A DNA stretch of 64,000 nt. It comes from Paraburkholderia youngii. GTDB lineage: Bacteria > Pseudomonadota > Gammaproteobacteria > Burkholderiales > Burkholderiaceae. A model generated the notes under the pieces. That model had not been told where the DNA came from, did not search any database, and saw nothing but the letters and a program-made list of their open reading frames with translations. A program made the translations under genes and the position numbers. Location of the stretch: the NCBI RefSeq assembly GCF_013366925.1, contig NZ_JAALDK010000001.1:4023165-4087164 (forward strand). The letters are read 5' to 3'. This document shows, piece after piece, positions 1 through 8,600 of this stretch (position 1 is its first letter; each line of letters begins with the position of its first letter).

Positions 1-302
1 CGCACTGGGTCGGCCGAAACCATCTGGCCGCGTGGCCAACCGCGATGTACGGCATCGTCCTGTTCATGTCGGCGATCGCGTATTTCATCCTGACGCGTGC
101 GCTGATTTCTCAGCATGGACGCGATTCGGCACTGGCCAAAGCGCTCGGCAACGACTTCAAGGGTAAGGTCTCGGCCGTCATTTACCTGACCGGCATCGGG
201 CTCGCGTTCGTCGTGCCGTGGGCGTCGGCGGCGCTGTACGCGCTCGCGGCCGCGTGGTGGTTCGTGCCGGACCGGCGCATCGAACACGTGCTGGAGGTCT
301 GA
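1..302 (+). CDS. TMEM175/DUF1211 family membrane protein, 3' fragment
   Basis: The reading frame is open from the window edge to the stop at 300-302, so the 5' part of the gene lies outside. About 100 residues are visible, with two hydrophobic helices (around GIVLFMSAIAYFIL and VIYLTGIGLAFVVPW) and a tryptophan-rich third segment near the end. The pattern, with an N-H-L motif just before the first helix, resembles the C-terminal half of TMEM175/DUF1211 proteins, some of which are potassium channels. The F-S-D filter motif of that family would be in the missing part, so the assignment rests on recalled similarity. The next gene starts 2 bp downstream, which suggests co-transcription. Confidence 0.65.
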   Translation, partial: HWVGRNHLAAWPTAMYGIVLFMSAIAYFILTRALISQHGRDSALAKALGNDFKGKVSAVIYLTGIGLAFVVPWASAALYALAAAWWFVPDRRIEHVLEV

Positions 303-304
303 GC

Positions 305-1123
305 ATGCTGCTCGCGCTGAAGCTCGTGCTGGTGCCGGCCTTTCTCGCCGCGCTGACGGTGGCCGCGCGCGTCTGGGGACCATCGGTCGCGGGATGGCTC
401 GCGGGGCTGCCGGTCGTCGCCGGACCGATCATGCTGCTGCTCGCGCTCGAGCGAGGGCCGGCGTTCGCGGCGCAGGCGTCGGCGGCGTCGATTGCGGCGA
501 TCGCCGCGTTGGAGGCGTTCAATCTTGCTTATGGTTGGACCTGCCGGCGTTTCGACTGGCCCCTTGCACTGGTCGTGGGGGTGGCCGGCTGGCTCGGCGC
601 GGCGCTGCTGATCGTGCGGCTGCCCGGTTCGGCCGGGTGGGCGCTGGCGGCGGCGTGCGTGGGCGTCGCGGTGTCGCAGAGCAGCTTGCCGCGCGCGACC
701 GGTCATGTACCGGCGGCGCGCGTCGGGCGCGCGGATCTGGCGGTACGCATGCTCGCGGGCGCGCTGCTGACGCTCGCGGTGACGACGGCCTCGGCATCGA
801 TGGGCGCGGCGTGGAGTGGCGTGCTGTCGGTGTTTCCGCTGCTCGGCATCGTGCTCGCGGTATCGGCGCAGCGTGCGCATGGCGCGGACTTCGTCGCGCT
901 GCTGATGCGCGGCATGGTGGTCGGGCGCGGCTCGTTCGCGGCGTTCTTCGCGGTGACGGCGTTGCTGTTGCCACAGTACGGTGTGGCGACGGGCTTTGCG
1001 TGCGCGGCGGTGGTGTCGGTCGTCGTGCAGGGGTTGACGCGGCGCATGCTGGCTGGGCAGCGGCGCGCCCCAGCGGCGGCGCGCGAGTTTGCGCAGCCGC
1101 AGACTGAGCAGGACTGCGCATGA
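305..1123 (+). CDS. polytopic inner-membrane protein of unknown function
   Basis: The gene encodes 272 residues from the ATG at 305, two bases after the stop of the preceding gene. An upstream in-frame ATG at 218 would overlap that gene heavily and is not preferred. The protein is almost entirely hydrophobic, with about eight or nine predicted membrane helices rich in Ala, Leu, Val and Gly and a short basic C-terminal tail. I see no catalytic motif and do not recognise the family; a transporter or permease-like role is only a guess. Its stop overlaps the ATG of the phosphoesterase (ATGA at 1120-1123), so three genes probably form one operon. Confidence 0.7.
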   Translation: MLLALKLVLVPAFLAALTVAARVWGPSVAGWLAGLPVVAGPIMLLLALERGPAFAAQASAASIAAIAALEAFNLAYGWTCRRFDWPLALVVGVAGWLGAALLIVRLPGSAGWALAAACVGVAVSQSSLPRATGHVPAARVGRADLAVRMLAGALLTLAVTTASASMGAAWSGVLSVFPLLGIVLAVSAQRAHGADFVALLMRGMVVGRGSFAAFFAVTALLLPQYGVATGFACAAVVSVVVQGLTRRMLAGQRRAPAAAREFAQPQTEQDCA

Positions 1124-1608
1124 CTTCACGTCGCCCACGATCGACTGCTGCCCGCATCGGGCTCGTCTCCGATACGCACAACCTCGTGCGTCCCGAAGCG
1201 TTGCACTATCTCGACGGCTGCGACGCGATCATTCACGCGGGCGATATCTGCAAGCCGGACGTGCTCGACGCGCTCGCGCGGATCGCGCCGCTGACCGCGG
1301 TGCGCGGCAACAACGATACCGGTGAATGGGCGGCGTCTTTACCGACGCATGCTCGGCTGACCGTCCAGCAGGTGACGATTCTGGTCGTGCACGATATCGC
1401 CGAGCTGGGCTGCGTACCGCACGACGAAGGCATTCGCGTCGTGGTGAGCGGCCACTCGCACAAGCCGTCGATCGCCGAGCGCGACGGCGTGCTGTACGTC
1501 AATCCGGGCAGCGCGGGGCCACGGCGCTTCAAGCTGCCGGTGTGCGCGGGCAGACTGATCGTCGAAGGCGCGCAGGTCAGCGCGACGTTCGATGCGCTGC
1601 TGACGTAA
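1120..1608 (+). CDS. YfcE/MJ0936-type metallophosphoesterase
   Basis: This 162-residue protein has the metal-binding motifs of the small calcineurin-like phosphodiesterases: SDTHN near the N-terminus, IHAGD, GNND, and the late GHSHKP followed by NPGSAG. In the family these residues bind two metal ions and hydrolyse phosphodiesters; YfcE acts on artificial substrates and its natural substrate is not established. The length is typical for the family. Translation is probably coupled to the upstream membrane protein through the ATGA overlap. It is the last gene of the run and is followed by a hairpin facing the converging transporter gene. Confidence 0.9.
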   Translation: MTSRRPRSTAARIGLVSDTHNLVRPEALHYLDGCDAIIHAGDICKPDVLDALARIAPLTAVRGNNDTGEWAASLPTHARLTVQQVTILVVHDIAELGCVPHDEGIRVVVSGHSHKPSIAERDGVLYVNPGSAGPRRFKLPVCAGRLIVEGAQVSATFDALLT

Positions 1609-1611
1609 AGA

Positions 1612-1642
1612 AAGCGGGCCGGCGAATCTCGCCGGCCCGCTT
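1612..1642 (-). terminator. rho-independent terminator of the MFS transporter gene
   Basis: A 14-bp perfect stem (1612-1625 with 1629-1642) around a 3-nt loop lies between two converging genes. The T-rich tract (TTTCTTT) follows the stem only when it is read on the minus strand, so it mainly serves the transporter. It may also slow transcripts from the plus strand. Confidence 0.8.
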
Positions 1643-1675
1643 CGAGACTACTCTAGCGAGGGATGACTGCGCCGA

Positions 1676-3145
1676 TCAGGCACGCGCGGTCGCAGCCGCC
1701 GCGAACCGTTCATCCATCTCCTCGGCCTCGCGTTCGCCGCGCAGCACCGCGTGCGCTTCGGCGCGCGTCGCGACGCACGGGCCCGAGCCGAGCAGCGGCT
1801 TGCGCGCGGTTTCGCGCAGCGCAAGCACCGATACGATGCCGATCAGCGATGCGCCCATCAGGTAGTACGCGGGCATCATCAGATTGCCGGTGCGGTCGAC
1901 CAGCCATGCGGTCACGAGCGGCGTCGTACCGCCGAACAGCGACACCGAGACATTGAAGCCGATCGCGAGCGCACCGTAGCGGATCCGGGTCGGGAACAGC
2001 GCCGGCAGTGCCGACGGCATCACGCCGGTGAAGCACGATAGCAGCACGCCGAGAATCATCAGACCGGCGAACACCGGCAGCACCGTGCCCATGCGAATCA
2101 GCAGCAGCGCGGGAATCGACAGCGCGAACAGACCGACGCAGCCGAGCAGCATCACCGGCTTGCGGCCGATCGCGTCGGACAGACGGCCGGCGGCGAGCGT
2201 CATCGGCATCATCAGGATCATCACGAGCAGCACGAGGAACAGGCCGTGCGTTTCGTTGAAGTGCAGCGTCGCCGACAGATAGCTCGGCAGATACGACAGC
2301 GCCATGTAGTCGGTCACGTTGAAGATCAGCACGAGGCCGACGCACAGCAGCAGTGGCTTCCATTGCTGCGCGAGCAGCTGGCCGAACGACTGTTTAGGCA
2401 GCGCGCGGTCCTCGGCTTCACGCTGTTCGGCCTGCTTCTTGAACGCGGGCGTTTCCTCGAGTTTCATACGGATGTAGAGACCCATGAGGCCGAGCGGACC
2501 GGCGATCAGGAACGGCACGCGCCAGCCCCAGGACAGCAGTGCGTCGGTCGACAGCGTCGCCGTCAACAGCGCGACCGTGCCCGCGCCGAGCACATAGCCG
2601 ATCAGCGTGCCGAACTCGAGGAAGCTGCCCATGAAGCCGCGGCGCTTGTCGGTCGAAAATTCGGCAATGAAGGTCGCGGCGCCGCCGTACTCGCCGCCGG
2701 TCGAGAAGCCCTGCACGAGGCGCGCGAGCAGCAATAGCGCCGGCGCGAGAATGCCGATCGTCGCGTAGTTGGGGATCAGGCCGATCGCGAAGGTGCCCGC
2801 GGCCATCATGATCATCGTCATCGCCAGCACGCGCTGACGGCCGATACGGTCACCGAGCGGCCCGAACACCATGCCGCCGATCGGCCGCACGAGAAACGCC
2901 GCGGCAAACGTGCCGAAGGTCGCGATGAGCTGCGCCGACGGGCTCGACGAGGGGAAGAACACCTTGCCGAGCGTCACCGCGATATAGCTGTACACGCCGA
3001 AATCGAACCATTCCATCGCGTTGCCGAGCGCCATTGCGCCGACGGCCCGTTTCAGGAGGGAGTGATCGACGACGGTGATGTCGTCGAGGGTAAGGCGTTG
3101 TTCTTGTTTGTGATGTCGCCAGAAGCCGTTGCTGGAAGCGGTCAA
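1676..3145 (-). CDS. MFS metabolite:H+ symporter (ProP/MHS family)
   Basis: The protein has 489 residues from a TTG start at 3145, chosen because a GGAG sits at 3155-3158 with a 9-nt gap; the frame is open further upstream but without a ribosome site. It has twelve hydrophobic segments and the MHS signatures: AMEWFDFGVYSY in helix 1, the loop GPLGDRIGRQRVL after helix 2, and QGFSTGGEYGGAATFIAE in helix 4. This family takes up proline, betaine, alpha-ketoglutarate, citrate or similar compounds together with protons. The substrate cannot be told from sequence. The C-terminal tail is acidic and alanine-rich and lacks an obvious ProP-like coiled coil. Confidence 0.85.
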   Translation of the reverse strand: MTASSNGFWRHHKQEQRLTLDDITVVDHSLLKRAVGAMALGNAMEWFDFGVYSYIAVTLGKVFFPSSSPSAQLIATFGTFAAAFLVRPIGGMVFGPLGDRIGRQRVLAMTMIMMAAGTFAIGLIPNYATIGILAPALLLLARLVQGFSTGGEYGGAATFIAEFSTDKRRGFMGSFLEFGTLIGYVLGAGTVALLTATLSTDALLSWGWRVPFLIAGPLGLMGLYIRMKLEETPAFKKQAEQREAEDRALPKQSFGQLLAQQWKPLLLCVGLVLIFNVTDYMALSYLPSYLSATLHFNETHGLFLVLLVMILMMPMTLAAGRLSDAIGRKPVMLLGCVGLFALSIPALLLIRMGTVLPVFAGLMILGVLLSCFTGVMPSALPALFPTRIRYGALAIGFNVSVSLFGGTTPLVTAWLVDRTGNLMMPAYYLMGASLIGIVSVLALRETARKPLLGSGPCVATRAEAHAVLRGEREAEEMDERFAAAATARA

Positions 3146-3794
3146 GGTTAAAAACTCCAATGACTGCGACGAAACTCGTGATGCGTTCCGCCTCGGTTGC
3201 TGGAAGTGCAATTTCGTGAGCGTGGCGAGGGTATCCGCGGTGCCGGTTATCCGGCGGCGGAACAGTTGGCGAAATGAAGCAAACGCCAGTGCCTCGCGAT
3301 AAGTTCGCGAAAAAACACTCGTCTAGATTGTGCTGACAGTTGCACCTGCGTGGCCGTGGAAGGGGGGCAGGTGCATGAAGGACGCGGGGCTGCGGAAGCC
3401 GACCCATGCGCCACTGAAGGCTTGAAACGAAAAAGGCCGGTCTTGAATTTATCCGCGTTAGGCGGGGAAACGACCGACGAGCCTTCTTGTTTAAAAACAG
3501 CTCGATTCAGGATGACGCACGCGCGGAAAAGGCACGACAAGCCAATCTGAAAAGAACACGAATGAAGGTGAATTACAGCTGAAACGGGGCACATATTAGC
3601 ACGATGACAGAGGATCGTGCAAACCGGGGGTGCGGGCGAAGGCCGCCGGTGTGGCTCAATCCATTGCGGGGCGGGGATTCTGGCGGGGTCGAAACGGGTT
3701 TGAAAACGGACCGCTTAGAAGATTCGCGGGGGCGATTTTTTGACGTGCAGACGAGATGAATGCCGACACAATGCGCGGCCGATGTCGGGGCGAA
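3146..3794. other. intergenic stretch, transporter leader to yggX terminator
   Basis: Short frames on the minus strand here have no ribosome site and low-quality composition. The stretch should contain the transporter promoter, reading leftwards, but no convincing -35/-10 pair stands out. It is less GC-rich than the flanking genes around 3300-3600. Confidence 0.5.
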
Positions 3795-3823
3795 AAAAAT
3801 CCGCGCTCGCGGCGCGGATTTTT
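3795..3823 (-). terminator. terminator of yggX
   Basis: The 12-bp stem AAAAATCCGCGC/GCGCGGATTTTT closes a 5-nt loop, with A and T tracts on both sides. It lies 60 bp after the yggX stop and could work in both directions. Confidence 0.85.
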
Positions 3824-3882
3824 AGGCGTGTGTTCGCCCGGTTCGGGCGACGCGTGCTGGTGTCGCTCTCGACGTGGCAAGC

Positions 3883-4155
3883 TCAAGCCGACGGCGGCAC
3901 GTAGCCCGATGCGGTATCCGCGCCTTCGCCGAAGAAGAACTTTTCGGTCTGCTTCATCAGATACTGACGCGCGCGCGGATCGGCCATGTTCAGGCGGTTT
4001 TCGTTGATCAGCATGGTCTGCTGCTTCAACCAGGCCTGCCAGGCTTCCTTCGAGATACTTTCGTAGATCCGCTTGCCGAGTTCGCCCGGCAGCGGCGGGA
4101 AATCGAGGCCTTCGGCTTCCTTGCCGAGCTTCGCGCATTGAACCATACGAGTCAT
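3883..4155 (-). CDS. yggX: probable Fe(2+)-trafficking protein YggX
   Basis: The 90-residue protein matches YggX closely: the start [19 protein letters not shown], then [30 protein letters not shown] and the late [18 protein letters not shown]. YggX is a small cytosolic protein that protects iron-sulfur enzymes from oxidative damage and is thought to take part in iron handling. The conserved cysteine (Cys7) is present. A GGAGAAG ribosome site lies 5 nt ahead of the ATG. A perfect 34-bp palindrome sits just upstream in the leader, between this gene and argA, which is transcribed in the same direction. Confidence 0.95.
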   Translation of the reverse strand: MTRMVQCAKLGKEAEGLDFPPLPGELGKRIYESISKEAWQAWLKQQTMLINENRLNMADPRARQYLMKQTEKFFFGEGADTASGYVPPSA

Positions 4156-4174
4156 GCTGTGCTTCTCCTGTGTC

Positions 4175-4208
4175 GACCGGAGTCAGTGCTTTAGCACTGA
4201 CTCCGGTC
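4175..4208. repeat. perfect 34-bp palindrome ahead of yggX
   Basis: GACCGGAGTCAGTGCT at 4175-4190 is followed by TT and its exact reverse complement at 4193-4208. There is no T tract, so it is not a standard terminator. It lies 8 nt upstream of the yggX ribosome site and about 80 nt downstream of the argA stop, so any transcript running from argA to yggX would fold it. Confidence 0.9.
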
Positions 4209-4286
4209 CCATGAAAAATAATTACTGTATCAACGTGGGGCGGACAAACGCCAGTTCGGATCAGATGGGGACGATCACGCAGATAC

Positions 4287-5675
4287 TCAAAGCTGTTTCA
4301 TCAGCACGAGCGACTTTCGCTGCCAGTTATAGAGTCGGCGGCGGTCTTCAGGCAGGTCGTCGACCGTAGCCTTGACGAAGCCGCGTTTCAGGAACCAGTG
4401 TTCGGTGCGCGTGGTGAGCACGAAAATGCGCGTGAGGCCGCGTGCCCGCGCACGCTGCTCGATCCGCTTGAGCAGACGCTCGCCGTCGCCGGTGCCTTGC
4501 GCTTCGGGCGCGACCGTCAGGCACGCCATCTCGCCGATGCGCTCCTGCGAATACGGATACAGCGCCGCGCAGCCGAACAGCACACCGTCGTGCTCGATCA
4601 CCGAGAAATGGTCGATGTCGCGCTCGATCTGGTGACGGCCGCGCCGTACCAGCGTGCCGTCGGCTTCGAGCGGCTCGATCAGCGCGAGAATGCCGCCGAC
4701 GTCGTCCGGCGTCGCTTCGCGCAGGCTTTCGAGGTTCTCGTACGAGATCATCGTGCCGACGCCATCGTGCAGGAAGAGTTCGAGCAGCAGGCTGCCGTCG
4801 AGCGCATACGGGATGATGTGCGCGCGCGGCACGCCGCCGCGGCAGGCGCGGATCGAATGCTTCAGGTAGAAGCCGGCGTCGCCGGTGACTTCGCCGCTTT
4901 CGTGCAGCTTGTAGGCGTCGTCGAGCGACAGTTCGCGGATCAGCTCCGTACCGCTTTCGCTGGTCTCCATCAGACCCGCGGTTTCGGTCAGGAACACGAT
5001 CTTGTCGGCGCGCAGCGCGATGGCCGCGGCCGACGCCACGTCTTCCATCGACAGATTGAACGCTTCGCCGGTGGGCGAGAAGCCGAGCGGCGACAGCAGC
5101 ACGAGCTTGCGGCTCGCGAGCGAATGTCGGATCGAATCCGCGTCGATCTTGCGCACGAGACCCGTGTGCTGGAAGTCGACGCCGTCCAGAATGCCGACTG
5201 GGCGCGCCGTTACGAAGTTGCCCGACACGACGCTGATGTGCGCGTGCGCCATCGGCGTGTTCGGCAGACCCTGGCTGATTGCGGCTTCGATGTCGAGACG
5301 CACTTCGCCGGCCGCTTCCTTCGCGGACTCGAGCGCGCGCGCGTCGGTAATGCGCATGCCGTGCGAAAACTCCGATTCGACGCCGTGGAGACTCATCTGC
5401 TCCTCGACCTGCGGGCGCGAGCCATGCACCAAAACGATTTGGATGCCCATTGCCTGTAGCAGCGCGATGTCGGACACGAGCGCATTCAGCAGCCCCTGAT
5501 GCACCACTTCGCCGCCGAAACCGACGACGAATGTCTTGTTTCGGAACGCGTGGATATACGGAGCGACTGAACGCATCCAGTCGACGAATTGCGCGTGCTG
5601 GGCGAGGGTTTCCGGCGAGTCGGCCGGGGCCGGAACGCTCGCGGGCGCGGGGACGAGGTCGGTTTGGGAATTCAT
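4287..5675 (-). CDS. argA: amino-acid N-acetyltransferase (N-acetylglutamate synthase)
   Basis: This 462-residue protein catalyses the first step of arginine synthesis, acetyl-CoA plus glutamate to N-acetylglutamate. The first roughly 300 residues form the amino acid kinase fold (GFGGEVV, VLVHGSRPQVEEQM, then DKIVFLTETAGL). The last 150 form a GNAT acetyltransferase with the acetyl-CoA loop VAPEAQGTGDGERLL and the terminal WFLKRGF. This two-domain layout is the classical ArgA type. The start ATG at 5675 begins MNSQTDL; the frame continues upstream into hrpA but that part is antisense. Feedback inhibition by arginine is usual in the family. It diverges from hrpA with only 23 bp between the start codons. 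Confidence 0.93.
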   Translation of the reverse strand: MNSQTDLVPAPASVPAPADSPETLAQHAQFVDWMRSVAPYIHAFRNKTFVVGFGGEVVHQGLLNALVSDIALLQAMGIQIVLVHGSRPQVEEQMSLHGVESEFSHGMRITDARALESAKEAAGEVRLDIEAAISQGLPNTPMAHAHISVVSGNFVTARPVGILDGVDFQHTGLVRKIDADSIRHSLASRKLVLLSPLGFSPTGEAFNLSMEDVASAAAIALRADKIVFLTETAGLMETSESGTELIRELSLDDAYKLHESGEVTGDAGFYLKHSIRACRGGVPRAHIIPYALDGSLLLELFLHDGVGTMISYENLESLREATPDDVGGILALIEPLEADGTLVRRGRHQIERDIDHFSVIEHDGVLFGCAALYPYSQERIGEMACLTVAPEAQGTGDGERLLKRIEQRARARGLTRIFVLTTRTEHWFLKRGFVKATVDDLPEDRRRLYNWQRKSLVLMKQL

Positions 5676-5682
5676 GCCGGGG

Positions 5683-5690
5683 ATTATAAT
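5683..5690. promoter_or_regulatory. shared palindromic -10 element between argA and hrpA
   Basis: ATTATAAT is its own reverse complement, so it gives a perfect TATAAT on each strand. The distance to the start codon is 8 nt on both the argA side and the hrpA side, and neither start has a Shine-Dalgarno. On the plus strand TTTGGG (5663-5668) lies 16 nt upstream of the -10. Leaderless transcripts in both directions are inferred. Confidence 0.5.
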
Positions 5691-5698
5691 GCGCCCCC

Positions 5699-8600
5699 AT
5701 GTCGAATGTACCCAAAAGTCCCGCTGGGGCGAACGAGAAACCGGCGCCGGCCGGTGAGCCGGCCAGGCCCGGCGACACGATGCGCCGCCCAGCGCAGGAT
5801 GCGAGACCAGAGCAGGCGCGTGACGCGCGTCGGGAGGCGGGCGCGTCTGCGCAAACAGTGTCGCCGGAAGGTGGCGGCGCGGGTCGTGAAGATCGCGAAG
5901 AGCACGCTCGCGCGCGAGGCGCGGCGCGTGATGAACGGCGCGGTGAATCTCGCGCTGAATCGGGTGAAGCGTCCGGTGCCAAGCGGGGCGGTGGGGCTCG
6001 TGGCGAGCCGCGTGGCGCTTCGTTGAGCGAGCAGCTTGGCCAATTCCGTTCCGCGCTTCAAAACGCGGCCCGTGAGCAGCAGAGCGGTGGGCCGCAAAGC
6101 GAGCAACAGGACGGACCGCAAAGCGAGCACCGCAGTACGCCTTCGACCGCGCCTCGCGGTGCGCATGGCCGCCAGGCTCGCGATGAGCGAGGTGGTGCGC
6201 GGCAAAGCGGGCAGCGTGGCGAAGTCCGCGACGCGCGCTCGGACACGCCGCGCGTTGAACGGCATCGTGCGCCTCGCAACGAACAGGACGAGCGCGGACC
6301 ACGTGACGAGCAACGTCACGGTCCGCGCGCCACGCACTCGCACGACAAACAACAATCGGGCGAGCCGCGCAAGGAGCCTCGCGCGCCGCGCGAACCGCGA
6401 CCGCCGCGGATCGTCGAGCCGAATCCGATTCCACCGATCACGTTCCCCGAAGCACTTCCCGTTTCCGGTCGTCGCGACGAGATCGCGCGGGCGATCGCGG
6501 AGAATCAGGTCGTGATCGTGTCGGGCGAAACCGGTTCGGGCAAGACCACGCAGTTGCCGAAAATCTGCCTCACGCTCGGCCGTGGTCTGGGCGCAGGCGG
6601 CAATGGTCTGATCGGCCATACGCAGCCGCGCCGGATCGCCGCGTCGGCGACCGGGCGCCGTATCGCCGAGGAACTCGGCACGCCGTTCGGTGAAGTGGTC
6701 GGCTACAAGGTGCGCTTCAACGACAACCTCGCGCCGGGCGCATCGGTCAAACTGATGACCGACGGCATTCTGCTTGCCGAAACGCAGACCGATCCGCTGC
6801 TGAAAGCCTACGACACGCTGATCATCGACGAAGCGCACGAGCGCAGCCTGAACATCGATTTTCTGCTCGGCTACCTGAAGGAGATTCTTCCGAAGCGTCC
6901 CGACCTGAAGCTGATCGTGACCTCGGCGACGATCGACGCCGACCGTTTCGCGCGCCACTTCGGCAGCGACGATAAGCCCGCACCGGTGATCGAAGTGAGC
7001 GGGCGACTTTATCCGGTCGAGGTGCGTTACCGACCGGTGGTCGAGGACAGCCCGGCGGTCAAGGCGGCGCAAGGGACCTCGGGTGTGGCGTCGTCTGGCC
7101 GCGAGCGTCTGAAGACGCAGCGCGAAACCGATCGCGATCTGATGGAGGCGATCGTCGAGGCCGTCGACGAACTGTGCCGCGAGGGTCACGGCGATGTGCT
7201 GGTGTTCCTGCCCGGCGAGCGCGAGATTCGGGACGCCGCCGAGGCGCTGCGCAAACATCACCCGCCCCATACGGAGATTCTGCCGCTGTTCGCGCGGCTC
7301 TCGGCGGCCGAGCAGGAGCGCGTGTTCCGCGCGTCGAACGCGCGCCGCATCGTGCTCGCGACCAACGTCGCCGAAACTTCGCTGACGGTACCCGGCATCC
7401 GCTACGTGGTCGACACGGGCCTCGCCCGCGTGAAGCGCTACTCGTATCGCAACAAGGTCGAGCAGCTGCAGGTCGAGTCGATTTCTCAAGCCGCCGCGAA
7501 TCAACGGGCGGGGCGTTGCGGACGGGTTGCCGATGGCATCTGCATTCGTCTGTACGAGGAAAGCGATTTCCAGGGCCGCGCGCGCTTCACCGATCCGGAA
7601 ATTCTGCGCTCTTCGCTCGCTTCGGTGATTCTGCGCATGAAGTCGCTGCACCTGACGGCGATCGAAACGTTCCCGTTTATCGAGCCGCCGCCGGGCCGTG
7701 CGATTTCCGACGGCTACCAGTTGCTCAACGAGCTCGGCGCCGTCGACGACGACAATCACCTGACACCGCTCGGCCGTGAACTCGCGCGACTGCCGCTCGA
7801 TCCGCGCGTCGGCCGCATGATCCTCGCCGCGCGCGACCAGCAGGCGCTGAAGGAAGTGCTGATCATCGCGAGCGCGCTGTCCGTGCAGGACCCGCGCGAT
7901 CGGCCGATCGACGCCCAGGAGCAGGCCGACCAGGCGCATCGCCGGTTCGCCGACGAGCGCTCCGAATTCCTGCAGTGGCTGAAGATCTGGAACTGGTTCG
8001 ACGAAGCGATCGCGCACAAGAAATCGAACCGGCAGTTGCAGGACGAGTGCCGCAAGAACTTCCTGTCGCAGTTGCGGCTGCGCGAGTGGCGCGATGTCCA
8101 TTCGCAACTGCTGACGGTCGTGCGGGAGCACGGTTGGCGCCTGAACGAGGCGGAGGCTACGTTCGAGCAGATCCATCTTGCGCTGCTGACCGGCCTTCTC
8201 GGCAACATCGGCCTGAAAGCCGACGATGAGCCGTACTATCTCGGCGCGCGCGGCATCAAGTTCTATTTGTGGCCGGGCTCTGCGCTCGTGAAAAAAGCGG
8301 GCAAGTGGGTGATGGCTGCCGAGCTGGTCGAAACGAGCCGGCTTTACGCGCGCTGTATCGCGAAAATCGAGCCGGAGTGGGTCGAGAAGGTCGGCGCGCA
8401 TCTGCTGAAAAAGTCGCTCTCGGAGCCACATTGGGAAAAGCGCGCGGCGCAGGTGTCCGCGTTCGAGCGCGCAATGCTGTACGGCCTGCCGATTTATCAC
8501 CGGCGGCGCGTCGCATTCGGCAAGCAGGACCCGGCGCGGGCGCGCGAGCTGTTTATTCGCGGTGCGCTTGTTGAAGGTGAGTTCGACACGAAGCTTGCGT

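Noticed and set aside
3247..3594. A 115-residue minus-strand frame upstream of the transporter
   Set aside because: No ribosome site, irregular composition, and it lies in the likely promoter region of the transporter.
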